This document shows positions 7,560 through 15,549 of a stretch of 60,223 bases of DNA, piece by piece; the stretch's first letter is position 1; every line of letters begins with the position of its first letter. The translations under genes were made by a program, and so were the position numbers. The stretch covers positions 1 through 60,223 of the forward strand of contig JAXHUE010000009.1 of the NCBI GenBank assembly GCA_034189655.1, written 5' to 3'. The notes under the pieces were generated by a model. It did no database searches. It was not told the DNA's origin and saw nothing but the letters and a program-made list of their open reading frames with translations. The stretch is from JAXHUE01 sp034189655 (lineage in GTDB: Bacteria > Chloroflexota > Dehalococcoidia > E44-bin15).

Positions 7560-9023
7560 ATGAAGAAGATAACCATAGACCCGATAACTAGACTGGAAGG
7601 ACACGGAAAGATAGAGATATTCCTCGACGACCAGGGTGAGGTCGCAAGGGCCATCCTCCAGATACCGGAGCTGCGCGGCTTCGAGAAGTTCAGTGAGGGC
7701 AGGCCCGCCGAGGAGCTGCCCCGCATCACCACCATGATATGCGGGGTATGTCCCACTGCACACCACATGGCGGCGACGAAGACCCTGGACGACCTGTTCA
7801 AGGTGGAGCCTACCTCGGCGGCGAAAAAGATACGGGAGGCGATGTACACCGCCTTCCAGGCCGAGGACCACATCCTCCACTTCTACTTCCTGGGCGGCCC
7901 CGACTTCGTCGTCGGCCCCCAGGCCCCGGCCGCAGAGAGGAACATCCTGGGGGTCATCGCCAAGGCCGGGATGGATGCCGGGGGCCAGGTGATAGAGATG
8001 AGGAAGAAGATGAGGCACGTCCTCCGCATAATCGGGGGCAAGCCCATCCAGCCCACCTGCGGCCTCCCCGGCGGGGTCTCCAAGTGCATAAACGAGGAGG
8101 AGAGAAAGCAGATCATCGATGCCGCCGAGACCGGAATCGGGCTGTGCCAGTTCTCTCTGAACATCTTCGACGACATCGTGCTCAAGAACAAGGACTACGT
8201 GGACTTAGTCGTCGGGGATGCCTACAAGCACCGCACCTACTACATGGGCCTCGTCGACGGCAACAACAAGGTGAACTTCTACGACGGCACGGTGCGGGTG
8301 GTCGACCCCAACGGCAAGGAGTTCGCCAAGTTCAAGATACAGGACTACACCGACCACATCGCCGAGCATGTCGAGCCCTGGACCTACGTGAAGTTCTGCT
8401 ACCTGAAGAAGGTGGGATGGAAGGGCTTCGTGGATGGCGAGGAGAGCGGCGTCTTCCGCGTGGCGCCACTTGCCAGGCTCAACGCCGCAGACGGCATGGC
8501 GACGCCCCTGGCACAGGAGGCGTACGAGAAGATGTATGCCACGCTGGGCGGGAAGCCGGTCCACGGCACGCTGGCCTACCACTGGGCACGGCTGGTAGAG
8601 GCGCTCTACGCGTCGGAGAGGCTGCTCGAGCTGGCCAAGGACCCGGAGCTCACCTCGCCGGACATCGTGAACCTGCCCACCCAGACCCCGAAGGAGGGGG
8701 TGGGCGTGGTGGAGGCGCCGCGGGGCACCCTTATCCACCACTACCAGACCGATGACAAGGGCATCATAACCAAGGCCAACATCATCGTCGCTACCCAGAA
8801 CAACTCCGCCGCCATCAACATGTCCATCGAGAAGGCCGCCCAGTCGCTGATACACAAGGGGGAGGTGAGCGACGGCCTGCTCAACATGGTAGAGATGGCC
8901 TTCCGCGCCTATGACCCGTGCCATGCCTGCGCCACGCACTCGCTCCCGGGCAGGATGCCGCTTGAGCTGAACGTGTACGGCCCCGACGGAGACCTGATAA
9001 GGAGGTTGCGTAGAGATGAGTAA
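7560..9023 (+). CDS. mvhA: NiFe hydrogenase large subunit, MvhA-like
   Basis: Catalytic subunit carrying the NiFe(CN)2CO site, 487 residues. The two Cys pairs are Cys61/Cys64 in ICGVCPTAHH and Cys454/Cys457 in DPCHACATH; all four are Cys, so this is not a selenocysteine hydrogenase. A 27-residue tail follows His460, the expected length of a C-terminal peptide removed by a maturation endopeptidase, whose gene lies two genes downstream. The 3' end overlaps the next gene by 8 bases (ATGAGTAA), indicating translational coupling. Cytoplasmic, group 3 (3c most likely). Confidence 0.93.
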   Translation: MKKITIDPITRLEGHGKIEIFLDDQGEVARAILQIPELRGFEKFSEGRPAEELPRITTMICGVCPTAHHMAATKTLDDLFKVEPTSAAKKIREAMYTAFQAEDHILHFYFLGGPDFVVGPQAPAAERNILGVIAKAGMDAGGQVIEMRKKMRHVLRIIGGKPIQPTCGLPGGVSKCINEEERKQIIDAAETGIGLCQFSLNIFDDIVLKNKDYVDLVVGDAYKHRTYYMGLVDGNNKVNFYDGTVRVVDPNGKEFAKFKIQDYTDHIAEHVEPWTYVKFCYLKKVGWKGFVDGEESGVFRVAPLARLNAADGMATPLAQEAYEKMYATLGGKPVHGTLAYHWARLVEALYASERLLELAKDPELTSPDIVNLPTQTPKEGVGVVEAPRGTLIHHYQTDDKGIITKANIIVATQNNSAAINMSIEKAAQSLIHKGEVSDGLLNMVEMAFRAYDPCHACATHSLPGRMPLELNVYGPDGDLIRRLRRDE

Positions 9024-10806
9024 GGACCCACGAGCGCAGGTTGAGGAGGTAGTCATTGCCGACAGCGGCAAGGTGTACCTGCCACCCTGTCAGATAGCCT
9101 GTCCAGTCGACGAGGATATCCAGCGCACCCACGCCATGATTGCCCTGCTCCCCTTAGACCCTGAGGAGGCCAGGGGCCAGATCATCAAGGTGGGCGACGA
9201 GATCTACGAGAAGAACCCGCTGTTCACCATCTGTGGCTACGTGTGCGGCCTCTGCGAGAAGGAGTGCAACTACAACGACCACACCGCCGCGATACGGAGG
9301 AGAATGCTCAAGCGGACGGTGTGCGACTACTACATGCCCTACCTCGATACCAAGGCCCCCTTCCCCGCCCCCACCAAGGACAAGGTGGCGGTCATCGGCG
9401 GAGGGCCCGGCGGGCTCATGTGCGCCTTCATACTGAGCAAGAAGGGCTACCGCGTCACCCTGTTCGAGGCCGGGTCCGAGCTGGGCGGAGCGCTCAGGTG
9501 GATACCGCCCTATCGTCTGCCCAGGGAGGTACTCGACAACGCCGTCAACAACCTGGTGCGGATCGCCAACGTAGAGGTCAAGTTCGGGGCCAAGGTGAAT
9601 GAGGGTGGGAAGTCTCTCGACGACTTGAAGAAGGACGGGTACCGCGCCGTCTTCATCGCCACCGGCACCCCCAGCCCCAGGCCCCTCACCATCGAGAGGG
9701 AGATGGTAAAGGGCGCCGACCTGGAGGGGGTCATGATGGGGCTGAACCTGCTCCAGGACGTGAGCAGTGGCCGCTACGACCCCGACATGTTCAAGGGCAA
9801 ACGGGTGATAGTGATAGGCGGCGGCAACGTGGCCTTCGACGTGGCCCGGGTGGCACGACGCCTGGGCGGCGACGTCACCACCGTCTGCCTGGAGTGCGCC
9901 GATAAGTGCTCCGCAGACGGCATCCCCGCCGATGTCGAGGAGATAGAGGGGGCCACCGAAGAGGGGATAGAGATAATGTACTCCCGCGGCGTGGAGGAGA
10001 TAGTCGGGGAGAACGGCAAGTTCAAGAAGATAAAGTCGCCGCAGTGCACCCAGGTCTTCGACGAGAGCGGGTTCAACCCCAAGTTCGAGCGCTGCGACGT
10101 GGTGGAGATAGAGGGCGACGTGCTGCTGGTGACCATCGGCCAGGGCCCGGAGCGGGCGCTCTACCAGAGGGAAGGCCTGCTCGACGATAGGGGAAGGCTC
10201 GATATCGACCCGGTGACCCTCATGAGCAGGCGCAAGCAGGGGGTCCTCGTCGGCGGCGACGTGCGCCGCGTGGGCTTCGCCGCTGAGGCCATGAGGGACG
10301 GCTTGTCCGCCGCAGAGACCATAGACCGCTACATAAAGGGCGTTGACTTAAAGGCGGGCCGTGAGAAGGAGTTCGAGAAGGCGGCGATGCCCGGCCTCCT
10401 GGACTACAAGGCACAGCCCGAGGTGGTGTGGCTGCCGGTGCCACAGCGGCTCAATATGGAGCCCTTCGAGAAGGTGTATACCCTGGCCGAGGCCGTAGAG
10501 GAGGCCAAGCGCTGCCTGAGCTGCGGCCCGTGCGTAAGCTGCAAGGGCTGCGTGGTGGCGGGGCTCCAGCCCGAGCTGCCTGTGGTGGAGGTCAACGATG
10601 ACCTGTGCAGCGGCTGCGGGGTGTGCACCGTCGTCTGCCGGTACGACGCCTCCAACCTCGTCAAGCGCGATGGCAATGTGATCTCGGTGATCGACGACAG
10701 CAAGTGCAAGCGGTGCGGGCTGTGCGTCGTTGCCTGCCCCTCGGAGGCACGTTCGATCAAGGACGGGCTGTCCGAGGCCATCGAGGCCGCCATCGCTGCG
10801 GGGTGA
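9016..10806 (+). CDS. NfnB/GltD-like FAD oxidoreductase with C-terminal ferredoxin domain
   Basis: Flavoprotein of 596 residues. The N-terminal helical domain has the GltD/NfnB-type 4Fe-4S cysteines (CQIACP near 25-30, then CGYVCGLCEKEC near 73-84). The FAD Rossmann motif GGGPGGLMCAF follows near 128 and a second nucleotide site, GGGNVAFDVARVARRLGG, near 264, as in NAD(P)H-binding members. The C-terminus adds CLSCGPCVSCKGC and two 4Fe-4S motifs, CSGCGVCTVVC and CKRCGLCVVAC. It is translationally coupled to the large subunit and embedded between it and mvhD, so it most likely takes the place of HdrA, passing hydrogenase electrons to NAD(P) and/or ferredoxin. That role, including any electron bifurcation, is inference. 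Confidence 0.85.
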   Translation: MSKDPRAQVEEVVIADSGKVYLPPCQIACPVDEDIQRTHAMIALLPLDPEEARGQIIKVGDEIYEKNPLFTICGYVCGLCEKECNYNDHTAAIRRRMLKRTVCDYYMPYLDTKAPFPAPTKDKVAVIGGGPGGLMCAFILSKKGYRVTLFEAGSELGGALRWIPPYRLPREVLDNAVNNLVRIANVEVKFGAKVNEGGKSLDDLKKDGYRAVFIATGTPSPRPLTIEREMVKGADLEGVMMGLNLLQDVSSGRYDPDMFKGKRVIVIGGGNVAFDVARVARRLGGDVTTVCLECADKCSADGIPADVEEIEGATEEGIEIMYSRGVEEIVGENGKFKKIKSPQCTQVFDESGFNPKFERCDVVEIEGDVLLVTIGQGPERALYQREGLLDDRGRLDIDPVTLMSRRKQGVLVGGDVRRVGFAAEAMRDGLSAAETIDRYIKGVDLKAGREKEFEKAAMPGLLDYKAQPEVVWLPVPQRLNMEPFEKVYTLAEAVEEAKRCLSCGPCVSCKGCVVAGLQPELPVVEVNDDLCSGCGVCTVVCRYDASNLVKRDGNVISVIDDSKCKRCGLCVVACPSEARSIKDGLSEAIEAAIAAG

Positions 10807-10810
10807 CTCT

Positions 10811-11260
10811 GTGAGGACGCTCGTTCTGGGGGTGGGAAACCCCATCCTCACCGATGATGGCGTGGGCATCGAGGTCGCCCAGCGGATACGTGAGCAGGTA
10901 CCCCACCTGGATGTGGTGGAGACCAGCGATGCCGGCATCGCGCTGCTGGACCACATGGTGGGCTACGACAGGCTCATCATCATCGACTCGATAAAGACGG
11001 AGGGCGGCGCGCCGGGCGACCTCTACAGCGTAGATGTGGAGGACCTCAAGCCAGCGCGGGACCTCTCCTCGGCTCACGGCATAGATATCGGAACTGCCCT
11101 CCAGGTGGGGCGCGGGCTTACGTTCCATATGCCAGGGACGATACGCATATATGCTATCGAGGTCAAGGACAATACCACGTTCGGCGAGGCGTGCACCGAA
11201 GAGGTGCAGGCCAGGATACCAGCGATAGCCAGAGAGATAATAGGAGAGGAGAAGCTATGA
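10811..11260 (+). CDS. hydrogenase maturation endopeptidase (HycI/HupD family)
   Basis: Nickel-dependent protease that removes the C-terminal peptide of the NiFe large subunit after metal insertion. Length is 149 residues from GTG 10811, four bases after the previous stop. Motifs: GVGNPILTDDGVGI at the N-terminus (first Asp nickel ligand), IIIDSIK (second acidic position) and SSAHGIDIGTAL (His ligand). The in-frame extension upstream to 10730 overlaps the flavoprotein gene and is Arg/Pro-rich, so it was rejected. Its presence fits the 27-residue tail on the large subunit. It overlaps mvhD by four bases (ATGA). Confidence 0.88.
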   Translation: MRTLVLGVGNPILTDDGVGIEVAQRIREQVPHLDVVETSDAGIALLDHMVGYDRLIIIDSIKTEGGAPGDLYSVDVEDLKPARDLSSAHGIDIGTALQVGRGLTFHMPGTIRIYAIEVKDNTTFGEACTEEVQARIPAIAREIIGEEKL

Positions 11261-11652
11261 GTGAGTTCCAGCCCAAGATAATGGTCTTCTGCTGCAACTG
11301 GTGCTCATATGCCGGGGCCGATGCCATAAGCGGTCCGGGCGCAAAGGCCAAGACCAAGGTCATCAGGACGATGTGCTCAGGCAAGGTGGACCCTTCCTTT
11401 GTCCTTAAGGCATTCTCCAGCGGGGTGGATGGCGTCATGCTCACCGTATGCGAACCCGGTGAATGCCACTATATCGGCGGCAACGCTCAGGCCATGCGCC
11501 GTGTGGAGCTGCTCCAGAACGTGCTCCAGCAGCTGGGGGTCGAGCCCGAGCGACTCAAGCTGGAGCGTACCTCAAGCGCTGACGGGAAGCAGCTTCAGGG
11601 CATGGTGAACGATTTCGCCGGCAAGGTCGCTGCCCTGGGCCCGGTCGGCTAA
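11257..11652 (+). CDS. mvhD: hydrogenase iron-sulfur subunit, MvhD-like
   Basis: 131-residue subunit of the MvhD/HdrA-linker family that carries a 2Fe-2S cluster and links the MvhAG hydrogenase to a flavoprotein. Family signatures: FCCNWCSYAGAD at the start, MCSGKVDP in the middle and GECHYIGGNAQAMRR near residue 70. It starts at ATG 11257 within the stop of the protease gene (ATGA), so it is translationally coupled. Last gene of the operon; a strong hairpin terminator follows. Presence of MvhD supports assignment of the hydrogenase to the Mvh (3c) type and of the flavoprotein as its partner. Confidence 0.92.
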   Translation: MSEFQPKIMVFCCNWCSYAGADAISGPGAKAKTKVIRTMCSGKVDPSFVLKAFSSGVDGVMLTVCEPGECHYIGGNAQAMRRVELLQNVLQQLGVEPERLKLERTSSADGKQLQGMVNDFAGKVAALGPVG

Positions 11653-11768
11653 GGCCAGCCTCTCCCTGCCAAGGCGGCGTCGCCAGGTGGTCCGGGGTGC
11701 TCTCTCTGAGGCGTGCAGGGCCCGGCGTGGCGCTCGACGGGCAGGGCGCCCTCACTATGTAGGTGTTG

Positions 11769-11796
11769 TCGGGGCCTGCTATAAAGCAGGCCCCGA
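11769..11796 (+). terminator. terminator of the hydrogenase operon
   Basis: Perfect 11-base-pair stem TCGGGGCCTGC / GCAGGCCCCGA (11769-11779 with 11786-11796) with a 6-base loop, followed by TATTTA. It lies 117 bases after the mvhD stop. Confidence 0.7.
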
Positions 11797-11991
11797 TATT
11801 TACCTAGCGTGTCACCGGTGCCGCCGGCGGACGCTCCACAGCGAAGGCCCCGCTCCGTAGTGGAGAGGAGCCCTGATAAATAGGGTGACGGCGCGCTGGT
11901 ATGCGCTGAGGATAGGAAATCGGCCATTCTCTCGACCACTGCCGTAGGGCTCGGTGACGAGTCCCTCATCCCTCCATCGCCCAGGCTCGCC

Positions 11992-12021
11992 TTGACAGGA
12001 GGTCCCCTGGCATAGTATCAT
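11992..12021 (+). promoter_or_regulatory. candidate promoter for a long leader or small RNA
   Basis: TTGACA at 11992-11997, 18-base spacer, TATCAT at 12016-12021. If used, it gives a leader of about 585 bases before the gene at 12614. Confidence 0.4.
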
Positions 12022-12540
12022 AGGTACAGATTGACATGCAAAGGAAGTGTCAGCAGAATCAAGTTGCCTGATTCCGTGCATCAGAGTGGAATGCATCCCT
12101 AGGTATTGTCCCGTCTACTGAAATCCTCCCCCAGTGTCCCTCACGGTGCAGCCCCCGCTCGACCCCGCTCTATCTCCCCAAGACTCCCCCCTAGCTAGCC
12201 ACCATCATAGTGGCTCCGGAGCGACCGTTCACGGAAGGCAGCTCAAGCGAGACCAGTGAAAGTGCTTTCTAGAGGGTGAGGTGGTGAGACGGCGGACTCG
12301 TTACATAGAGGTGGAGAGCAAGTTGTAGTGCGGCGTGCTCGTGTGCGAAGGTGCAGTACAACAGAGCCTCCTCAGCGTACCGAGAGAGCATACGCCCAGC
12401 CTTTGTCCAGAGATGGTATACGTTTGCGCATTTACGCAACAAGAGAGGAAGGCCCAGGAGCAGCCGGGGCGGTAGGGGACGATACGTAGCATACACCGGT
12501 CGGCCCCAACCCTCCAGGTAAAAAAGCGCCGGGCCAGTTC

Positions 12541-12560
12541 CCGGAGAAGGCCTTCTCTGG
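12541..12560. repeat. 20-base self-complementary element
   Basis: CCGGAGAAGGCCTTCTCTGG: the inner 14 bases are a perfect palindrome and the outer positions pair including one G-T wobble. It lies about 55 bases before the activation-protein gene and could be an operator dimer site or an RNA hairpin. Confidence 0.5.
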
Positions 12561-12613
12561 ACACCAGGAACACTGCTTTCACCGGCCATTGCAATTGGGA
12601 ATAGAGGTGTCTC

Positions 12614-13291
12614 ATGGTAGAGGCGATAGAAAACTTCGATGTAGAGCTGGATAAGGGAGAGGTGTGCCGCTATCTCGGCTACAACGGGGGCCGCGGGCCC
12701 AAGCCATCCATATCCCACCTCATCGATGAGGAACTAGAGGAGGCCCAAGACCTCCTTCACCCATCGGCTCACTACCAGATACTGGATATCAAGGGAGTGC
12801 GCAAGGGTCATGTACTACTAGATGGCGGCATCACATTGGCCAGCGACGTGCTGGGTGTGGTGATGTACCGGTGCAAGCAGGCGGCCGTCTTCGTGGTCAA
12901 CATCGGAGACGATCTCGAGGGCAGGGTTGCTCTCTTGATGAAGGCAGGGAAGGTGCTCCAGGGCACCATACTCGATGCGATAGGCTCCGACGCCGCAGAG
13001 AAGACGGCGTGCTACCTCCAGGAGAGGGTGCACGAGGTTGCCAATTCCAGTGGCAACGAGATCACCCTGCGCTACAGCCCGGGCTACTGCGACTGGGATG
13101 TCACCGAGCAGCGGGCCATCTTCAAGGCCATGGACTCGGCCCCCATCGGCGTGAGCCTGACCGATGACTGCCTCATGGTCCCCCGCAAGTCTGTCTCTGG
13201 CATCATCGGGATGGGCCCGTTCGAGAGACGCCCTGGCAAATACTCACCCTGCCGCTCCTGCACCAAGACAGACTGTAATATACGAAGGTAG
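12614..13291 (+). CDS. MetH activation-domain-like protein (corrinoid reactivation)
   Basis: 225-residue stand-alone homologue of the C-terminal AdoMet-binding activation domain of cobalamin-dependent methionine synthase. In MetH this domain supplies AdoMet for reductive methylation of oxidised Co(II). The central segment LRYSPGYCDWDVTEQRAIF corresponds to MetH's AdoMet-contacting RxxxGYxxxPD region. The protein ends with a short cysteine cluster, CRSCTKTDCNIRR, that could bind a metal or transfer electrons. It is the first gene of the corrinoid methyltransferase operon and only two bases separate it from the MttB homologue, so it probably reactivates the operon's corrinoid protein in place of a RamA-type ATPase. 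That role is inference. Confidence 0.75.
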   Translation: MVEAIENFDVELDKGEVCRYLGYNGGRGPKPSISHLIDEELEEAQDLLHPSAHYQILDIKGVRKGHVLLDGGITLASDVLGVVMYRCKQAAVFVVNIGDDLEGRVALLMKAGKVLQGTILDAIGSDAAEKTACYLQERVHEVANSSGNEITLRYSPGYCDWDVTEQRAIFKAMDSAPIGVSLTDDCLMVPRKSVSGIIGMGPFERRPGKYSPCRSCTKTDCNIRR

Positions 13292-13293
13292 GT

Positions 13294-14733
13294 ATGGCAC
13301 GAAAAGGACTTGTTGGCGGCAGCTACAAGCCGCTCTCGGACAGTGATATCGCCCAGGTCCACGATACCTCGATGCGAGTGTTCGAGGAGGTGGGCGTCCA
13401 GGTGAACTCAGACAAGGCCCTCGACATTTTCGCCGGCGCCGGCGCCCCGGTCGAGGGCCGCATAGTGAAGCTGCCCCGGCACAGGGTCATGGAGCTCATT
13501 GAGCGGGCGCCATCGGAGGTAACCCTGTACGGTCGCCAGCCGGAGCACCACGTCACGCTCGGCGGTGCCAGGGTCTACCTGGGCACCGGCGGCACCGCGT
13601 TAAACATCATGGACGCGCAGTCCGGCGAGAGACGACCGGCCACGCTCCACGACTTGCGCCAGATCGCCAGGCTGGTCGATAGCCTGGAGAACGTCCACTT
13701 CTTCCTGCTCCCCACGTACCCCAACGACATCGGGTCCGCGGACGTGGACGTAAACCGCTTCTTTGCCGGCCTCGACAACACCTCCAAGCACATCATGGGT
13801 GGGGTGTACACCGAGGAGGGCATCCAGCGGGTGATCCGGATGGCCGAGATCATCGCCGGCTCTGCGGAGGGGCTCCGCAAAGAGCCCATCATCTCCATGA
13901 TAATACTGGCGATAAGCCCGCTCAAGATAGACCGCAACTACGGCGACATGATCGTGTCCATTGCCCAGGCGGGGATACCCATCGTGGTCCCCGCCGAGCC
14001 GCTGTGCGGCGCCACTTCTCCGGTGACCCTCGCCGGCAACCTGGTGATACAGAACGTCGACTCTCTGGCCGGCATCTGCCTGACACAGCTGGTGAACCCG
14101 GGCACGCCCGCCATCTACGGGTCAGTGGCGACCACGGCCGACCCCCATGACCTGAAGTACATAAGCGGCTCCATCGAGATGGGGCTGCTAAACGCCGCCG
14201 CCGCCCAGATGGCCCAGTACTACCGCCTCCCCTACTATGCCACCGCCGGCATGTCCGATGCCAAGGTGCTGGACGCCCAGTGTGGCTACGAGTCGGCCCT
14301 CACCAACCTGATGTGCGCCCTCGCCGGGGCCAACTACATCCACGACGCCGCCGGCCTCATGGACTTCGCCATGAGCGTGAGCTACGAGAAGTACGTCGTG
14401 GACAACGAGATAATCGGCATGGTGATGCGGGCGCTGGAGGGGATAAGGGTGGACGAGGAGACCCTCGCCTTCGACGTGATTAAGCAGGTGGGGCCTGCCG
14501 GGCACTTCGTGGCCCAGCGTCACACCAGGAAGCACATGCGCAGCGAGCAGTACCAGCCCACGTTGAGCGACCGGGAGAACTACGAGGACTGGCATGCCCA
14601 CGGCAGGAAGGACACGTATGCCAGGGCCAGGGAGCAGGTCGAGGAGATACTGTCACGGCCCGGCTACCGCCTCCCGCCCGATGTGCGCGAGTCCGTCACG
14701 CGCGAGATACCGGGAATAGTGGCACAGGGTTAG
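13294..14733 (+). CDS. MttB-family (trimethylamine methyltransferase-like) methyltransferase 1
   Basis: 479-residue TIM-barrel methyltransferase of the MttB superfamily, which transfers a methyl group from a quaternary or methylated amine to a corrinoid protein. The frame is continuous, with no internal TAG, so it belongs to the non-pyrrolysine branch typified by glycine-betaine methyltransferase MtgB. The characteristic segments NPGTPAIYGS, GLPYY-like YRLPYYATAGMSDAKVLDAQ and GYESALTNLMCALAGANYIHDAAG are present. It sits directly between the activation protein and the methyl-THF:corrinoid methyltransferase. The amine substrate is unknown; betaine, proline-betaine and carnitine are known for this branch. 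Confidence 0.88.
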   Translation: MARKGLVGGSYKPLSDSDIAQVHDTSMRVFEEVGVQVNSDKALDIFAGAGAPVEGRIVKLPRHRVMELIERAPSEVTLYGRQPEHHVTLGGARVYLGTGGTALNIMDAQSGERRPATLHDLRQIARLVDSLENVHFFLLPTYPNDIGSADVDVNRFFAGLDNTSKHIMGGVYTEEGIQRVIRMAEIIAGSAEGLRKEPIISMIILAISPLKIDRNYGDMIVSIAQAGIPIVVPAEPLCGATSPVTLAGNLVIQNVDSLAGICLTQLVNPGTPAIYGSVATTADPHDLKYISGSIEMGLLNAAAAQMAQYYRLPYYATAGMSDAKVLDAQCGYESALTNLMCALAGANYIHDAAGLMDFAMSVSYEKYVVDNEIIGMVMRALEGIRVDEETLAFDVIKQVGPAGHFVAQRHTRKHMRSEQYQPTLSDRENYEDWHAHGRKDTYARAREQVEEILSRPGYRLPPDVRESVTREIPGIVAQG

Positions 14734-14739
14734 GAGAGA

Positions 14740-15546
14740 ATGCTGATAATAGGTGAGAAGATAAACGCCACCAGCAAGAGGGTGGCCGAGGCCATCGGCA
14801 ATAAAGACGCCGACTTCATACAGGGGCTGGCGCGTCAGCAGGTAGAGGCCGGGGCCCGCTACATCGATGTCAACGTCGGCAGGGGACAGGGCACGGAGCA
14901 GGAGATCGCAGACTTCCAGTGGGCCATCGACGCCATACGTGCCGTCACCAATGCCCCGCTCTCCATAGACAGCTCCAGCGCAGGGGCGATAGCGGGGGCG
15001 CTTGCGCACTACGGGAGCGGCGCCATCATCATCAACTCCACCAATGCCGAGGTGGAGAGGCTGAAGACCCTCATGCCGCTGGCCAAGGAGTACGAGGCCG
15101 ACATCATCGCCCTCGCCATGGACGATAGCGGGGTCCCCAGGGATGTCGCCGGGCGGCTCAAGGCGGCCAGCGCCGTCCTGGATAGCGCGGCGGCGTTCGG
15201 AATCCCCATGGAGAGGATACTGCTCGACCCGCTGGTGCTGCCCCTCTCCGTGGACACCGAGCAGGGCATGGTCACACTCAAGACGCTGGAGCAGATAAAG
15301 GCCCGGTGGCCCCAGGCCAGGACCACCCTGGGCTTAAGCAACGTCTCCTACGGCCTCCCTCTGCGAGGCTTGATCAACAGGACTCTCCTCATCATGGCCG
15401 TGTACCTGGACCTGGACTCCGTCATCCTCGACCCCCTTGACGGCAGGCTGATGGCGCACCTGAAAGCAGCGCAGGTCGTCGCCGGGAAGGACCCCTTCTG
15501 CAAGGGATACCTCACCGATTACCGCAAAGGCAGGATAAAGGAGTAG
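14740..15546 (+). CDS. methyltetrahydrofolate:corrinoid methyltransferase (MtrH/AcsE-like)
   Basis: 268-residue pterin-binding TIM-barrel enzyme of the AcsE/MtgA/MetH-domain family. It moves a methyl group between the corrinoid protein and tetrahydrofolate. Motifs: IIGEKINATSKRV at the N-terminus, ARYIDVNVGRG, the PLSIDSSS strand and IINSTNAE, matching the pterin-binding residues of the dihydropteroate-synthase fold. It lies six bases after the first MttB gene and three bases before the second. In this setting it probably carries methyl groups taken from amines to methyl-THF, in the manner of MtgA. Confidence 0.87.
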   Translation: MLIIGEKINATSKRVAEAIGNKDADFIQGLARQQVEAGARYIDVNVGRGQGTEQEIADFQWAIDAIRAVTNAPLSIDSSSAGAIAGALAHYGSGAIIINSTNAEVERLKTLMPLAKEYEADIIALAMDDSGVPRDVAGRLKAASAVLDSAAAFGIPMERILLDPLVLPLSVDTEQGMVTLKTLEQIKARWPQARTTLGLSNVSYGLPLRGLINRTLLIMAVYLDLDSVILDPLDGRLMAHLKAAQVVAGKDPFCKGYLTDYRKGRIKE

Positions 15547-15549
15547 GCA

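Larger units (their letters stand above)
11797..12613 (+). other. gene-free region upstream of the corrinoid methyltransferase operon
   Basis: About 820 bases with no credible gene on either strand; the open frames seen lack ribosome sites and have no recognisable protein. It contains a candidate promoter (11992-12021), a small hairpin AGCCAC/GTGGCT at 12197-12215 and a 20-base self-complementary element at 12541-12560. No match to the cobalamin riboswitch B12 box was seen, although the downstream operon is corrinoid-dependent. Confidence 0.5.

Noticed and set aside
7560..9023. Selenocysteine in the hydrogenase large subunit
   Set aside because: All nickel-ligand positions are Cys and the frame has no internal TGA.
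12022..12613. Cobalamin riboswitch before the corrinoid operon
   Set aside because: No B12 box or characteristic core sequence could be found by eye on either strand.
12269..12718. Minus-strand frames between the hydrogenase and corrinoid operons
   Set aside because: No ribosome site and no recognisable protein; composition fits non-coding DNA, and the 3' part overlaps the activation-protein gene.
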